Assembly: GCF_947090775.1 (NCBI RefSeq)
Contig: NZ_OX352321.1
Location: forward strand, 3,658,001-3,722,000
Source of the DNA: Pseudarthrobacter sp. MM222
GTDB lineage: Bacteria; Actinomycetota; Actinomycetes; Actinomycetales; Micrococcaceae
Length of the DNA: 64,000 nucleotides
Direction: 5' to 3'
Numbering within the stretch: position 1 is the stretch's first letter; every line of letters begins with the position of its first letter. The translations under genes were made by a program, and so were the position numbers. Below, one piece after another: positions 7,535 to 16,692 of this stretch. The notes under the pieces were generated by a model. The model was not told where the DNA came from. It worked only from the letters and a program-made list of their open reading frames with translations, and ran no database searches.

Positions 7535-8875
7535 GTGTCCCATCAAGTGACGGCTCCCACCAGCGAAGCGCTGGCGCCGATTGTCAGCCGCGTTACGCGG
7601 CGGCTTATCCCAGTTCTTTTGCTGATGTACATCCTGGCGTTCCTTGACCGTGCCAATCTGGGTTTCGCCAAGGCCGCCTTCCAGGCGGACACTGGCCTCT
7701 CGGACGCCGCCTACGCCCTCGGAGCCGGCATCTTCTTCCTCGGCTACGCTGCCCTGGAGGTCCCCAGCAACATCCTCATGCGCAAGCTTGGAGCCAAGAT
7801 CTGGCTGGCGCGAATCATGATCAGCTGGGGCATCGTCTCGGCGCTGATGATGTTCGCCCAGACCGAATGGGCTTTCTACATCCTCCGCGTGCTGCTGGGC
7901 ATCACCGAAGCGGGCTTCTTCCCCGGCGTCATTCTTTACCTGACGTACTGGATCCCGACCCAGTTCCGCGGCCGGGTCAACGGCCTGTTCTACTTTGGTG
8001 CGCCCCTCGCCTTCATCTTCGGAGGCCCCCTCTCCGGCATGCTCCTTGACCTTGACGGACTGGGCGGGCTGCAGGGCTGGCAGCTGATGTTCGTAGTAAC
8101 CGGCGCCCTGACCGTCGCCGTCGGAATCTGGGCGTTCTCCTACCTCGACAACGGCCCGGCGGACGCCAAATGGCTGAACGAGAGCGAGCGGACCACGCTC
8201 AAGGCGGCGCTCGACGCCGAAGACCACGTCAAGGCCGACCACTCCCCGAAAGGCGCCCTGCGCGCGCTGGCCAATCCGAAGGTCCTCTACTTCTGCCTCA
8301 TCTACTTCACCATCCAGATGAGCGTCTACGGTGTCACGTTCTACTTGCCCACCCAGATCGCCAAACTGGTGGGCGCGAAAGTGGGCCTTGGCGTTGGTCT
8401 GATGACTGCGGTCCCGTGGGGCATCGCCATAATCGCCACCTTCCTGCTCAGCCGCTTGGCAGACAAAACCGGCAAGCGCCGCCTCGTGGCCACCGCCTCA
8501 CTCGCGGCCGCAGCAGTTGGCATCTTTGCTTCCGCCCTTACTGACAACCCCGCCCTGGGCTTGGCTGCACTCTCCCTCGGTGCCGCAGGGTTCATCTCGG
8601 TACAGCCGGTGTTCTGGACGCTGCCCACCGGGATGCTCGTGGGCGCCGCAGCCGCCGGCGGCATCGCTCTCATCAACTCAGTCGGAAGCCTGGGCGGTTT
8701 CGTGGCACCCATCGCCAAGACCTGGGCAGAGGCGTCCTTCGGTGCGAACTCGGGCTTGTTCCTGCTTGCCATGACAGCCTTCCTCGGCGCCGTCCTGCTC
8801 TTCAACAGCCATCGGGTCAGCAAGATCGCCGACAGCAACCCTCTGGCCCAGCCCATCGCCGAAAAGGTGCACTAA
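7535..8875 (+). CDS. MFS transporter, ACS family, probable sugar-acid importer
   Basis: This 446-residue protein has 12 predicted membrane helices. Hallmarks are LLMYILAFLDRANLGFAKA in helix 1, the loop EVPSNILMRKLGAKIWLARIM, and GITEAGFFPGVILYLTYW. It starts at GTG 7535 after GAGGAGT, and its TAA overlaps the next ATG (TAATG). It resembles the operon-1 transporter (2737-4101), so the two are paralogues with different cargo. Beside an L-rhamnonate dehydratase it is likely an L-rhamnonate importer like E. coli RhmT. No L-rhamnose 1-dehydrogenase or lactonase is seen nearby, so the sugar acid itself may be the nutrient. Confidence 0.85.
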   Translation: MSHQVTAPTSEALAPIVSRVTRRLIPVLLLMYILAFLDRANLGFAKAAFQADTGLSDAAYALGAGIFFLGYAALEVPSNILMRKLGAKIWLARIMISWGIVSALMMFAQTEWAFYILRVLLGITEAGFFPGVILYLTYWIPTQFRGRVNGLFYFGAPLAFIFGGPLSGMLLDLDGLGGLQGWQLMFVVTGALTVAVGIWAFSYLDNGPADAKWLNESERTTLKAALDAEDHVKADHSPKGALRALANPKVLYFCLIYFTIQMSVYGVTFYLPTQIAKLVGAKVGLGVGLMTAVPWGIAIIATFLLSRLADKTGKRRLVATASLAAAAVGIFASALTDNPALGLAALSLGAAGFISVQPVFWTLPTGMLVGAAAAGGIALINSVGSLGGFVAPIAKTWAEASFGANSGLFLLAMTAFLGAVLLFNSHRVSKIADSNPLAQPIAEKVH

Positions 8876-9921
8876 TGCGAGTCCTTGAACTGAAAGAATT
8901 CCGCCGGCTCGTGCTGGCGGACCGTGACAGGCCCGCCGCCGGGCCAGGGGAAGTCCTGATCGACGTGGTTGCCACCGGCATCTGCGGATCGGATATCCAT
9001 GGTTACACCGGAGAGAACGGCCGCCGCGTGCCGGGCCAGGTGATGGGCCACGAGACTGTGGGACGCATCGCTGCCCTCGGTTCAGGAACAGACCGCTTCG
9101 GCTTCGCGGTCGGCCAGGCCGTCACCTTCAACCCGCTCATCAGCTGCAACGCTTGCGAGGCGTGCACAGCCGGCCAGCAGCAGCACTGCCCGGAGCGGAC
9201 CGTGATCGGGGTGAACCCGGCAATCGTGTCCGCCTTCGCCGAGCAGGTGGCGGTACCCGCAGACAACGTCGTGGTCCTCTCCGCTAACACACCCATTGTT
9301 TACGGGGCCCTGATCGAGCCGCTCGCGGTCGCGTTCCATGCCGTGCGCCGCGCCCGGATCAGCGCCGGCCAGAAGGTCCTGGTGATCGGCGGCGGCCCCA
9401 TCGGGCAATCCGTCATCCTGGCGGCCCTGCAGGAGGGTGCCTCGCGGGTCCTCGTCTCCGAAATGGATCCCGCCCGGCGCTCCCTGTGCGAACGGCTCGG
9501 CGCCACCGCCCTCGACCCAACTGCCGCTCCGCTGGACCAGCAGGTCCGGGCGGCGTTCGGAAAACTCGCCGACACCACTGTGGACGCCGTCGGGATCAAG
9601 CCCACCATTGCCAGTGCCCTCGACGCTACGAAGTTCGGTGGCGTCGTATCGCTGGTCGGCATGGGTTCGCCGGAGTTGGCGTTCAGCGCCTACCGTGTTT
9701 CCACGGAGGAAAGGGAGATCGTGGGCAGCTTCTGCTACAACAATCAGGACTTCCGCGACGCGGCAGCGTGGGTGGATCGGGGATCCCCGGTCCTGGCAGA
9801 ACTCATCAGCCGTGAAGTGTCCATGGAGGACGCCGACGCGGCCTTCGCCGGGCTTGCCGCCGCGGACGGCACCGCAGGCAAAGTATTGGTCCGCCTCGAT
9901 TCAGCAAGGAACAGCGAATGA
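8875..9921 (+). CDS. Zinc-dependent medium-chain dehydrogenase (MDR family)
   Basis: This is a 348-residue zinc alcohol dehydrogenase. The catalytic zinc ligands are Cys37 (GICGSD), His59-Glu60 (GHE) and probably Glu148 (EPLAVAFHA). The structural zinc lobe has Cys91, Cys94, Cys97 and Cys105. The NAD(P) Rossmann turn is GGGPIG at about 172-177. It is coupled on both sides: its ATG overlaps the transporter stop and its stop overlaps the rhmD ATG. In the non-phosphorylated diketo-hydrolase rhamnose pathway, 2-keto-3-deoxy-L-rhamnonate is oxidised at C4 before hydrolysis. This enzyme sits where that dehydrogenase is expected, although the characterised one I recall (LRA5) is a short-chain enzyme. 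Substrate is inferred. Confidence 0.85.
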   Translation: MRVLELKEFRRLVLADRDRPAAGPGEVLIDVVATGICGSDIHGYTGENGRRVPGQVMGHETVGRIAALGSGTDRFGFAVGQAVTFNPLISCNACEACTAGQQQHCPERTVIGVNPAIVSAFAEQVAVPADNVVVLSANTPIVYGALIEPLAVAFHAVRRARISAGQKVLVIGGGPIGQSVILAALQEGASRVLVSEMDPARRSLCERLGATALDPTAAPLDQQVRAAFGKLADTTVDAVGIKPTIASALDATKFGGVVSLVGMGSPELAFSAYRVSTEEREIVGSFCYNNQDFRDAAAWVDRGSPVLAELISREVSMEDADAAFAGLAAADGTAGKVLVRLDSARNSE

Positions 9922-11099
9922 GCATCGAAAACCGTATCCGCCAGGTCCGCGCCTATACGCTACGCGGCGGCGGCGCCGACTACCACGACCAGGACGCGGG
10001 CCACTGGATCGATGACCACATCGCGACCCCGATGTCCGTTTATCCGGAGTACCGCCAGTCCCGCCAGAGCTTCGGCATCAATGTCCTCGGCACGTTGGTG
10101 GTGGAGATCGAGGCCGACGACGGCACAGTCGGTTTCGCCGTCACAACGGCGGGCGAGCTCGGCGCATTCATCGTGGAGAAGCATCTGGCCCGCTTCGTCG
10201 AAGGCGCCCGCGTCACGGACATCGAGAAGATTTGGGACCAGATGTACCGGTCCACGCTTTTTTACGGCCGCAAGGGCGTTGTCCTCAATGCCATCAGCGC
10301 GGTGGACCTCGCACTCTACGATCTCTTGGGCAAGATCCGGCAGGAGCCGGTCTATGCGCTCCTCGGCGGACCGGTCCGCGACGAACTGACCATGTACGCC
10401 ACCGGCGCCCGGCCCGACGTCGCCAAGGACCTTGGCTTTATCGGCGGCAAGATGCCGCTGCACCACGGCCCGGCCGAGGGCGAGGAAGGCCTGCGGAAGA
10501 ACCTGGAGATGATCCGGGACATGCGTGAGAAGGTCGGCGACGACTTCTGGCTCATGTTGGACTGCTGGATGTCCCTGGACCTCGACTACGCCACCCGGCT
10601 CGCCCACGGCGCCGCGGAGTACGGCCTGAAGTGGATCGAGGAGGCGTTGCCACCGGACGACTACTGGGGCTACGCGAAGCTCAAGAAGCAGGTTCCGCCG
10701 AAAATGCTGGTCACCACGGGCGAGCACGAGGCCACCCGGTGGGGCTTCAAGCTGCTCCTGGACATGGAATGCGCGGACATCATCCAGCCCGACGTCGGCT
10801 GGTGCGGTGGAATCACCGAGCTGACCAAGATCTCGGCCATGGCCGATGCCGCGGGTGCATTGGTGATTCCGCATGGATCTTCCGTTTACTCGTACCATTT
10901 CGTCATCACCCGCACAAACAGCCCGTTCGCCGAGTTCCTCATGATGCACCCCACTGCCGAGGAAATCGTGCCCATGTTCTCCCCCATGCTCCTCGGTGAG
11001 CCGATCCCCGTAAACGGCAAGCTCAAGGTCCCGGAAACTCCGGGCTTCGGCGTCGAACTGAACCCGGCACTGGACAAGGTCCGCCCTTACACGCACTGA
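9918..11099 (+). CDS. rhmD: L-rhamnonate dehydratase, enolase superfamily
   Basis: This 393-residue protein closely follows the E. coli RhmD pattern from end to end. The N-terminal cap has [17 protein letters not shown] and [19 protein letters not shown]. In the barrel, LMLDCWMS supplies the first metal-binding Asp, KWIEEALP and [10 protein letters not shown] the two Glu ligands, QPDVGWCGG the Asp of the dyad, and [10 protein letters not shown] the general-base His. It dehydrates L-rhamnonate to 2-keto-3-deoxy-L-rhamnonate; family members also accept L-mannonate, L-lyxonate or D-gulonate with lower efficiency. ATGA overlap with the upstream dehydrogenase shows translational coupling. Confidence 0.93.
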   Translation: MSIENRIRQVRAYTLRGGGADYHDQDAGHWIDDHIATPMSVYPEYRQSRQSFGINVLGTLVVEIEADDGTVGFAVTTAGELGAFIVEKHLARFVEGARVTDIEKIWDQMYRSTLFYGRKGVVLNAISAVDLALYDLLGKIRQEPVYALLGGPVRDELTMYATGARPDVAKDLGFIGGKMPLHHGPAEGEEGLRKNLEMIRDMREKVGDDFWLMLDCWMSLDLDYATRLAHGAAEYGLKWIEEALPPDDYWGYAKLKKQVPPKMLVTTGEHEATRWGFKLLLDMECADIIQPDVGWCGGITELTKISAMADAAGALVIPHGSSVYSYHFVITRTNSPFAEFLMMHPTAEEIVPMFSPMLLGEPIPVNGKLKVPETPGFGVELNPALDKVRPYTH

Positions 11100-11154
11100 C
11101 CGCCTGCCAGCTGGAAATCCTGGAACAAGAAAACAAGAAATTAGGAATGAAACT

Positions 11155-12009
11155 ATGGAACTCATGCGCTTGGGTGAACCCGGCCAGGAAATTCCGGTCG
11201 CCACCGAGAATGGAAAGTACTACGACCTGCGGTCGATCACCGCAGACATCGACGGCGGCTTCCTGGGCTCCGACGGCGTCGCCAAAGCCCGCGCCGCCCT
11301 CAAAACCGGGTTGCCCGAACTCGAAGGAGCAGCATCCCTCCGGATGGGCGCCCCCGTCGCCAAACCGGGAGCTGTGCTGTGCATCGGCCAGAATTACGCC
11401 GCCCACGCCGCGGAATCCGGTGACGCCCCGCCCTCGGTTCCCATCCTGTTCTTCAAGCACCCCAACACCGTTGTGGGGGCTTTCGACCACGTCGTGATCC
11501 CGCCCGGAGCCGAAAAGGTGGACTGGGAGGTGGAACTCGCCGTCGTCATCGGCAAGCGCGCCTCGTACCTCGCTTCCCCCGAGGAGGCCCTCGAATATGT
11601 AGCCGGCTACGCGATCAGCAATGATGTCTCCGAACGCGCCTTCCAGGTGGAACATTCGGGCGGACAGTGGTCCAAGGGAAAGTGCTGCGCCACGTTCAAT
11701 CCTCTCGGCCCTTCCCTGGTTCCCGTCGAGGAGGTTGGCGACCCGCAGCGGCTCCGCCTGCGCTCCGCCGTCAACGGCGAGACGAGGCAGGACTCCAGCA
11801 CCTCGGACATGATCTTTTCGGTGGCCCACATCATCTGGAACCTTTCCCAGTACCTGGTGCTGGACCCGGGCGACATCATCAACACCGGTACGCCTCAGGG
11901 TGTCGCGCTTTCGGGCAAATTCCCGTACTTGCGCGAAGGGGACAGCATGGAAATCTCGATCGAAAAGCTGGGCCGGCAGGAGCAGAAGCTGGTCGCCTTC
12001 CGGAACTGA
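11155..12009 (+). CDS. Fumarylacetoacetate-hydrolase-family protein, probable 2,4-diketo-3-deoxy-L-rhamnonate hydrolase
   Basis: This is a 284-residue FAH-family enzyme. A short N-terminal domain leads into the catalytic fold with CIGQNYAAHAAESG, KHPNTVVGAFD, the metal-binding VDWEVELAVVIGK and YAISNDVSER, then IINTGTPQGVA. It begins 55 bases after rhmD behind TAGGAATG and ends the operon before a strong hairpin. FAH proteins cleave C-C bonds of acylpyruvates. In Sphingomonas the homologue LRA6 cleaves diketo-deoxyrhamnonate to pyruvate and L-lactate, and the gene order here fits that role. Generic annotations of this family as ureidoglycolate lyase would make no sense in this operon. Confidence 0.85.
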   Translation: MELMRLGEPGQEIPVATENGKYYDLRSITADIDGGFLGSDGVAKARAALKTGLPELEGAASLRMGAPVAKPGAVLCIGQNYAAHAAESGDAPPSVPILFFKHPNTVVGAFDHVVIPPGAEKVDWEVELAVVIGKRASYLASPEEALEYVAGYAISNDVSERAFQVEHSGGQWSKGKCCATFNPLGPSLVPVEEVGDPQRLRLRSAVNGETRQDSSTSDMIFSVAHIIWNLSQYLVLDPGDIINTGTPQGVALSGKFPYLREGDSMEISIEKLGRQEQKLVAFRN

Positions 12010-12024
12010 GGTAACGATCGGGCG

Positions 12025-12061
12025 GCGGGCGCTGACGCCCCTTGATGGCGTCAGCGCCCGC
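12025..12061. terminator. Bidirectional hairpin terminator
   Basis: A 15-bp near-perfect stem runs from 12025 to 12061 around a 7-base loop (core GGGCGCTGACGCC / GGCGTCAGCGCCC). It lies between the FAH gene and the convergent LssY_C gene and contains the latter's stop codon (12051-12053), so it can end transcripts from both strands. Only a short T-rich stretch follows on the plus side. Confidence 0.7.
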
Positions 12062-13001
12062 TTTCAGCCGTCGGCGTTTCCTGCGGGAGCAGATCGATGA
12101 TGGGCAAGTGGCCGTCGGTGCGGATGGCGTCTCCCCCGCCGTTGCGGTGGTGGTAGCCGGAGAAGAAATGCGCGATGACGTGCACCGACTCCACCGCACG
12201 TGCCTTTTGCAGCGTCTCGATGATGAAGTCGCGTTCCTCATCGGTGCCGTCGGCGATTTTGTGTGTGATCTGGAACGTGAAGAGCGAGAGGCCCACCCGT
12301 TTGTCGTACGTGCCCGCGCCCACCCAGTCAACGGCGAAGCCGCCGGGAAGCTTCCAGCCCTCCGGGCATTTCCAGAAGCGCACATGGTGGCGTTTGCGCG
12401 GGTTTCCGTCGATCTCCCGCTGGAAGGCCATGTCCTGCCTCTTGCCGAAAACGTACAGCGAGCTGACGGGCGCTTCCGGATAGCTCCGGCGCAGCAGCGT
12501 GGAAGTCAGGGTGCGCCACGCGGTGGCGGGGGTGATCGGATCGGCCTCGGTCCAGCCTGCCGCGGTCATGGCCTCCCGCAGTTCGCGCTCGGGCCCGATC
12601 ACGGCCAGGTTCACAGGATCACCCAGCACGCCGTCGCCGGTGCGGGCCCGGCCGATGAAGTAATCCGGAATGTAGAGGCTGCTGAGGATTTTGTGGATGC
12701 GGGGCAGGAGCGCATACGCGGCGATCAGCCACACGGGGAGAAACACCCATATCTGCTCCGGCCCCTGGGCGAGGCGGGCCAGCAGGAAATAGTAGACGGC
12801 CCAGCCGACGGCGACCGTGATCAGCACGTACAGCAGACGCTGCACGACGGCGACGACGGTAACCCATCGGCTGCGCCAGCGTGCCCGGGCGCTGGGCTGC
12901 CTCGAATGATCCGGTTCCTGCGCTGGCACTCCGGCCGGGGGGCGCGCAGCCGCTGTGGGCCCGCTCGGACCGTCCTCTTCGGCGGCTGGCGCGTCCGTCA
13001 T
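12051..13001 (-). CDS. Membrane protein with LssY C-terminal domain
   Basis: This is a 316-residue protein. After a proline-rich cytoplasmic N-terminus there are two membrane segments (WVTVVAVVQRLLYVLITVAVG and IWVFLPVWLIAAYALLP). A long soluble domain follows with the LssY_C pattern: LAVIGPERELREAMTAAGW, ATAWRTLTSTLLRRSYPEAPVSSLYVFGK, and FWKCPEGW...VGAGTYDKRVGLSLFTFQITHKI. The domain occurs alone or fused to PAP2 phosphatase modules in secretion-related proteins; its biochemical role is unknown. The ATG at 12999-13001 follows GGGAGGAG. The frame is open upstream, but that part has no ribosome-binding site. Confidence 0.82.
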   Translation of the reverse strand: MTDAPAAEEDGPSGPTAAARPPAGVPAQEPDHSRQPSARARWRSRWVTVVAVVQRLLYVLITVAVGWAVYYFLLARLAQGPEQIWVFLPVWLIAAYALLPRIHKILSSLYIPDYFIGRARTGDGVLGDPVNLAVIGPERELREAMTAAGWTEADPITPATAWRTLTSTLLRRSYPEAPVSSLYVFGKRQDMAFQREIDGNPRKRHHVRFWKCPEGWKLPGGFAVDWVGAGTYDKRVGLSLFTFQITHKIADGTDEERDFIIETLQKARAVESVHVIAHFFSGYHHRNGGGDAIRTDGHLPIIDLLPQETPTAESGR

Positions 13002-13097
13002 TCCATCTCCTCCCGGTGCTCGTGGATGGCATCGCTGCGGGCACGGTCCGCCGACTGCATCGACGTCAGGATATGGCGGCCCGGGGTCCGATCCTAA

Positions 13098-13131
13098 GCA
13101 AAAAGGTGCGGCTCCTGCGAGCCGCACCTTT
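13098..13131 (-). terminator. Rho-independent terminator of the csbD-like gene
   Basis: AAAGGTGCGGCTC and GAGCCGCACCTTT (13102-13131) form a 13-bp stem with a CTGC loop. On the minus strand the stem is followed directly by a T-run, the classic intrinsic terminator arrangement, 26 bases after the CsbD stop codon. Confidence 0.85.
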
Positions 13132-13156
13132 GTCTGATGCCTGTCAGTCCCGGGCG

Positions 13157-13333
13157 TCAGTCCTTCTTGAAGGCGTCCTTGACTTTCTCGCCGGCCTGCT
13201 TGAGGTCTGCCTTTGCTTGGTCGCCTTTGCCCTCGGCCTTCAGGCTCTCATCGCCACTCGCTTCTCCGGCGGCTTCCTTGCCTTTGCCGCCCAGCTTCTC
13301 GGCCGCGTTGTCGATCTTGTCATCCAAACCCAT
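13157..13333 (-). CDS. CsbD-family stress-response protein
   Basis: This is a 58-residue, highly charged Lys/Glu/Ala/Gly-rich protein. It has the CsbD pattern MGLDDKIDNAAEKLGGKGKE followed by repeated GKGDQAKADLKQAGEKVKDAF. It lacks membrane segments, and all of it is likely disordered or helical. It starts at ATG 13331-13333 after AAGGAG and has its own intrinsic terminator. CsbD proteins are general-stress-induced in bacteria, their molecular function is unresolved. The gene is too small and low-complexity to judge from length alone; the motif and strong ribosome-binding site support it. Confidence 0.85.
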   Translation of the reverse strand: MGLDDKIDNAAEKLGGKGKEAAGEASGDESLKAEGKGDQAKADLKQAGEKVKDAFKKD

Positions 13334-13490
13334 GGCATTTCTCCTTGTGGTCCGCTGCCCGCCGGCGCACTGCCGGCGGCTGACGACTCCATCCTAATCG
13401 TGCCGGGCGCCGCGTCCAATGGCCCAGGGACCACAGCGGGCCCCCGGAGGATTCGGCGCAGTCCCGCCGTCGACATCCTCCGGGCGACGC

Positions 13491-13802
13491 TTAAAGGGCG
13501 GACCAGCCGCCGTCGGAGGCGAGGATGGCACCGTTGATGTTCGTGCCGTCCTCGCTAAGCAGGAAGGTGATGGAGGCGGCCAGCTGCGCGGCAGTGGCGG
13601 GCGCGGGGACGGTGGCCTGCATCAGCGGGCCGAGGCGTTCGGCCGCGAGCTGGGAGCCCCAGTTGGCAACGATTCCGGTGATGGTGGGGCCGGGTGCCAC
13701 GGCGTTGAAAGCCATGGACGTGCTCCGCCTGCCCCAGGGCTGACTGGCACTTCCGGTCCGCCGCAGGTCCTCGGACAGCTTAAGGTTGGTCAGTGCCAGC
13801 AA
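13491..13802 (-). pseudogene. Remnant of a short-chain dehydrogenase/reductase gene
   Basis: The 103-residue frame reads as the C-terminal third of a classical SDR: LALTNLKLSEDLRRTG (helix after the YxxxK motif), NAVAPGPTITGI, a substrate lid, then ITFLLSEDGTNINGAILASDGGWSAL at the C-terminus. The Rossmann GxxxGxG motif and catalytic Ser-Tyr-Lys are absent. The segment between 'RTG' and 'NAVAPG' (SASQPWGRRSTSMAF) is aberrant, which suggests an internal frameshift as well as 5' loss. The 5' break coincides with the start of the divergent tspO gene, so an old deletion joined the two. Confidence 0.75.
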
Positions 13803-14335
13803 ATCCTCAAGAGAGCGCCCCGGGCGTCCCGAGCCCCGGCCCTGCGCCGTGGGCGCGGCAAATCGCCGCCCTGCTCGGGTTCCTCGCGGTGTCCTGGGTT
13901 GTGGCGACGCTGGGCTCTGTTCCGATCATCCTCAACAGCAACGGCTGGTACGCGCTCGCCGAGAAGGCGCCATGGACACCACCGGGATGGCTGTTCCGCT
14001 CGGCGTGGACGGCGCTGTACGCGGCGATGGCGGTGGCGGCCTGGCTGGTCTGGCGGCAGCGGGCCTTCCCCCGCCGGGATGCGCTGAAGGTTTACGCGGT
14101 CCTGATCGTGCTAAATCTGGCGTGGCCGATGACGTTCTTCGGCATGTACCCCATGATGGGGACCGCCGCCCTGTGGCTGGCTCTTCTCATCATCACCGCC
14201 CACGCAGCGACGGCGACCGTCACTGTCCTCCGCTTCGGACCCATAAGCACGAGCGCCGGATTGCTGATGCTGCCCTATGTCTCGTGGCTGGTGTTCTCGG
14301 CAAGCCTGAACGTTTACGCGGCCCTGAACAACTGA
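13793..14335 (+). CDS. tspO: TspO/MBR-family membrane protein
   Basis: This 180-residue protein has five predicted membrane helices and the TspO signature: NGWYALAEKAPWTPPGWLFRSAWTALY (Pro-Pro-Gly-Trp and Trp-Thr), then VLNLAWPMTFFGMYPM and the terminal SLNVYAALNN. TspO proteins bind tetrapyrroles, cholesterol or other hydrophobics and influence stress and porphyrin handling; the in vivo role in actinobacteria is unclear. The start is assigned to GTG 13793, 10 bases inside the opposing SDR remnant, with only a weak ribosome-binding site, so the first ~20 residues are uncertain. No carotenoid or haem genes adjoin it. Confidence 0.85.
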   Translation: MPANPQESAPGVPSPGPAPWARQIAALLGFLAVSWVVATLGSVPIILNSNGWYALAEKAPWTPPGWLFRSAWTALYAAMAVAAWLVWRQRAFPRRDALKVYAVLIVLNLAWPMTFFGMYPMMGTAALWLALLIITAHAATATVTVLRFGPISTSAGLLMLPYVSWLVFSASLNVYAALNN

Positions 14336-14369
14336 GGAGGCCAGGCCCCAGTCTGCGGGGTCCCCGGCT

Positions 14370-14431
14370 CATCGACTGCTCCACAACTGCCCTAATGCGG
14401 GCTCAAAAGGGCCGTTGCGCAGCAATCGATG
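14370..14431. repeat. Intergenic palindromic element, complete copy
   Basis: Two 24-base arms (14370-14393 and 14408-14431) are complementary at 20 of 24 positions around a 14-base centre, beginning CATCGACTGCTCC and ending GCAATCGATG. The same left arm recurs at 21383. It lies between the convergent ends of tspO and the alpha-galactosidase gene, so it may be a REP-like element that also works as a bidirectional terminator. Confidence 0.65.
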
Positions 14432-14445
14432 GCCTGGGAAGGGCG

Positions 14446-16692
14446 TTAGACGGTGGTAATCCTCAGCAGCAGCGCGTGCTCCGGGTTGAGGATGGGCATG
14501 GGCACGCCCACCTCGGCCAGGAAACGCCCATTGGCTACCGCCCCTGATGCGAGCCACGCCGGCGGCTGGACCTGGGTGTACAGGTGCGCGTAGTCTGCGT
14601 CGCCCGGGGCCGGGAACACGGCCTCGACCCGGAAATCCGATGCGGCGGGGAGGCCCGGGATGGCGATCCGACCGGGCTGTTCGGAGAACGTGGTCCGCGT
14701 ACTGACCAGCGCAAACAGCGCCGCCGTCGACCCTGATGCGGCAGCGACAGCGGCCGCACCTGAAGCCGGGTCTGCCACGACGCCGTGCAGCATCAGCGCG
14801 TCATCGGGCAGGTCCGCGCGGACCATCCGGCCGCTGTGGATCAGCCCGCGGTGTTCCTTGTAGAGGGCGATGAAGCGCTTGAGTTCCTCGCGCTCGGCGC
14901 CCTGCACCTGCCGGACATCCCATTCCATCCCGAAATGGCCGAACAGGGCCGTGATGGCGCGGAAGGACAGGTCGTGGGTGCGGGCTGTCGTGTGCGATGT
15001 GGTGGGGCCGATGTGGCCGCCCACGAGCTCCGGCGGCACCACCAGTCCGGTCCAGCGCTGGATGGTCTGCCGTTCCAGGGCGTCGTTGCAGTCTGAGCCC
15101 CAGATCCGGTCGGTGCGCTCCAGGATCCCCAGGTCCACCCGGGCGCCGCCGGACGAGCAGCTTTCAATCTCGACGCCGGGGTGGGCCTTGCGGAGCTCAT
15201 CGAAGAGTCGGTAGGCGGCGAGGGTCTGGGCGTGCACGGAGGCGCGGCCGGCGTGGCCGTGCTCCAGGAGGTCCCGGTTCTGGTCCCACTTGAGGTAGCT
15301 GATGTTGTTCTCCCGCAGAAGCGCATCCACGCGGTCGTAAATGTACTGCCAGGCATCGGGATTGACGAGGTCGATGATGTGCTGGTGGCGCCACTCCAGC
15401 GGCAGGTGGCCGCCGTCCTTGTAGCTCTGGACCGAGGGCCCCGCAATCCACTCCGGGTGGGCCCGGACAACATCGGAGTCGAGGTTGACCATTTCCGGTT
15501 CCACCCAGAGGCCGAATTCCATGCCGCGGGACGTGACAGCCTCGATCAGCGGCGTGAGCCCGTCCGGCCAAAGGTCCTCGTCGACGTACCAGTCACCGAG
15601 GCCGGCGTGGTCGTCGCGGCGTCCGCGGAACCAGCCGTCATCGAGCACGAAGCGCTCGACGCCCAGCTCGGCTGCGGAGTCCGCGAGCTCGATCAGGGTT
15701 GCAAGGTTGTGGTCGAAGTAGACGGCTTCCCAGGTGTTGAGCACCACCGGGCGCGGCTTTCCGGCCGCGGCACCCTTTGCTCCGGCAGTGCCCGCGGCCG
15801 GCAGCACGTGGTGCGGGCGGTTCCGGAACCAGGCATAGAAGGCCTCGCTGACGCCGTCGAGCCCGCGGGCCGAGTACGCCGCGAACAGTGCGGGGGTGGT
15901 GTAGCTGCCGCCGGGCTGGAGGATGACCTCGGCCGCGCCGAGCACTTCCGATCCGCCGATCATGGTCCGGCCGTCCGCGACACGGTCCGCGAACTGCTCG
16001 TGGTTGCCACTCCACGCCAGGTGCGTCGCCCAGACCTTACCGTGCCGGTTGCCGAAGCCGGCGGTGCCGGCGGCGAAAAGCAGCGAGGAGTCGTGTCCGG
16101 TACGGCCGTGCCGGCCGGTCCGGACCCAGGTGCCCTGCTGGATGGGGCGGCGCTGGGGGTGGCGTTCCCGGCACCAGCGCCCGGTCAGGTCCAGGAGTTC
16201 GACGGCGTCCCGCGCCACCGGGAGCATGGTGGCCAGTTCGTCCAGCTGGAAGGGCGAGCTTCCGGTGTTGGTGACGGTGTGGCTCAGTTCCAGCAGGCCG
16301 CCGTCGTGCAGTGTCAGGGTGGACGCCACGCTGATGCCGGCGTCGGCGTCCGTCTGGACAATCACCGCGGAATTGGGCGCGGCTGAATTCCTGCCACCGT
16401 CGACGGTCACGTCCGCGACGCGGAGGCGGAGTGAGAAGTCGTGGCCGGGGACGCCGTCGACGATCCGGTGGCCGCGGAGCCCGGGACGGCCCTGCCAGCT
16501 CGAGGACGCCTGCGGGAGCAGTGCGGCGGGGACGGTTGCGTCCACGGCTGAGTGCGGGACCGGCTCACCGAGGATGGCCAGGTCCGGAAGGGAGGCGCCG
16601 AGGTCGGCGCCCCAGTGGATCACCTCGGCCTCTCCGCTGTCGAAGCTGATCACCAGGCTGGTGCTGGCGGAGCGGAGGTGCAGGGGATCCAT
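14446..16692 (-). CDS. Alpha-galactosidase, GH36 family
   Basis: This 748-residue protein has the GH36 layout: an N-terminal beta-supersandwich domain, a central TIM barrel and a C-terminal beta domain. Barrel motifs include FVLDDGWFRGRRDD, GLWVEPEMV, YLKWDQNRD (nucleophile Asp near residue 470) and SCSSGGARVDLGIL...WGSDCNDALERQ (acid/base Asp near residue 532). It hydrolyses terminal alpha-1,6-galactosyl residues from melibiose, raffinose or galactomannan oligosaccharides. No signal peptide is seen from the ATG at 16690-16692, so the enzyme is cytoplasmic and acts on imported oligosaccharides. It lies directly downstream of the ABC importer genes on the same strand, and galTK follows the released galactose. 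Confidence 0.93.
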   Translation of the reverse strand: MDPLHLRSASTSLVISFDSGEAEVIHWGADLGASLPDLAILGEPVPHSAVDATVPAALLPQASSSWQGRPGLRGHRIVDGVPGHDFSLRLRVADVTVDGGRNSAAPNSAVIVQTDADAGISVASTLTLHDGGLLELSHTVTNTGSSPFQLDELATMLPVARDAVELLDLTGRWCRERHPQRRPIQQGTWVRTGRHGRTGHDSSLLFAAGTAGFGNRHGKVWATHLAWSGNHEQFADRVADGRTMIGGSEVLGAAEVILQPGGSYTTPALFAAYSARGLDGVSEAFYAWFRNRPHHVLPAAGTAGAKGAAAGKPRPVVLNTWEAVYFDHNLATLIELADSAAELGVERFVLDDGWFRGRRDDHAGLGDWYVDEDLWPDGLTPLIEAVTSRGMEFGLWVEPEMVNLDSDVVRAHPEWIAGPSVQSYKDGGHLPLEWRHQHIIDLVNPDAWQYIYDRVDALLRENNISYLKWDQNRDLLEHGHAGRASVHAQTLAAYRLFDELRKAHPGVEIESCSSGGARVDLGILERTDRIWGSDCNDALERQTIQRWTGLVVPPELVGGHIGPTTSHTTARTHDLSFRAITALFGHFGMEWDVRQVQGAEREELKRFIALYKEHRGLIHSGRMVRADLPDDALMLHGVVADPASGAAAVAAASGSTAALFALVSTRTTFSEQPGRIAIPGLPAASDFRVEAVFPAPGDADYAHLYTQVQPPAWLASGAVANGRFLAEVGVPMPILNPEHALLLRITTV

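Noticed and set aside
11155..12009. Annotation as fumarylacetoacetase or ureidoglycolate lyase
   Set aside because: The family is the same, but tyrosine or purine degradation genes are absent and the operon context is sugar-acid breakdown.
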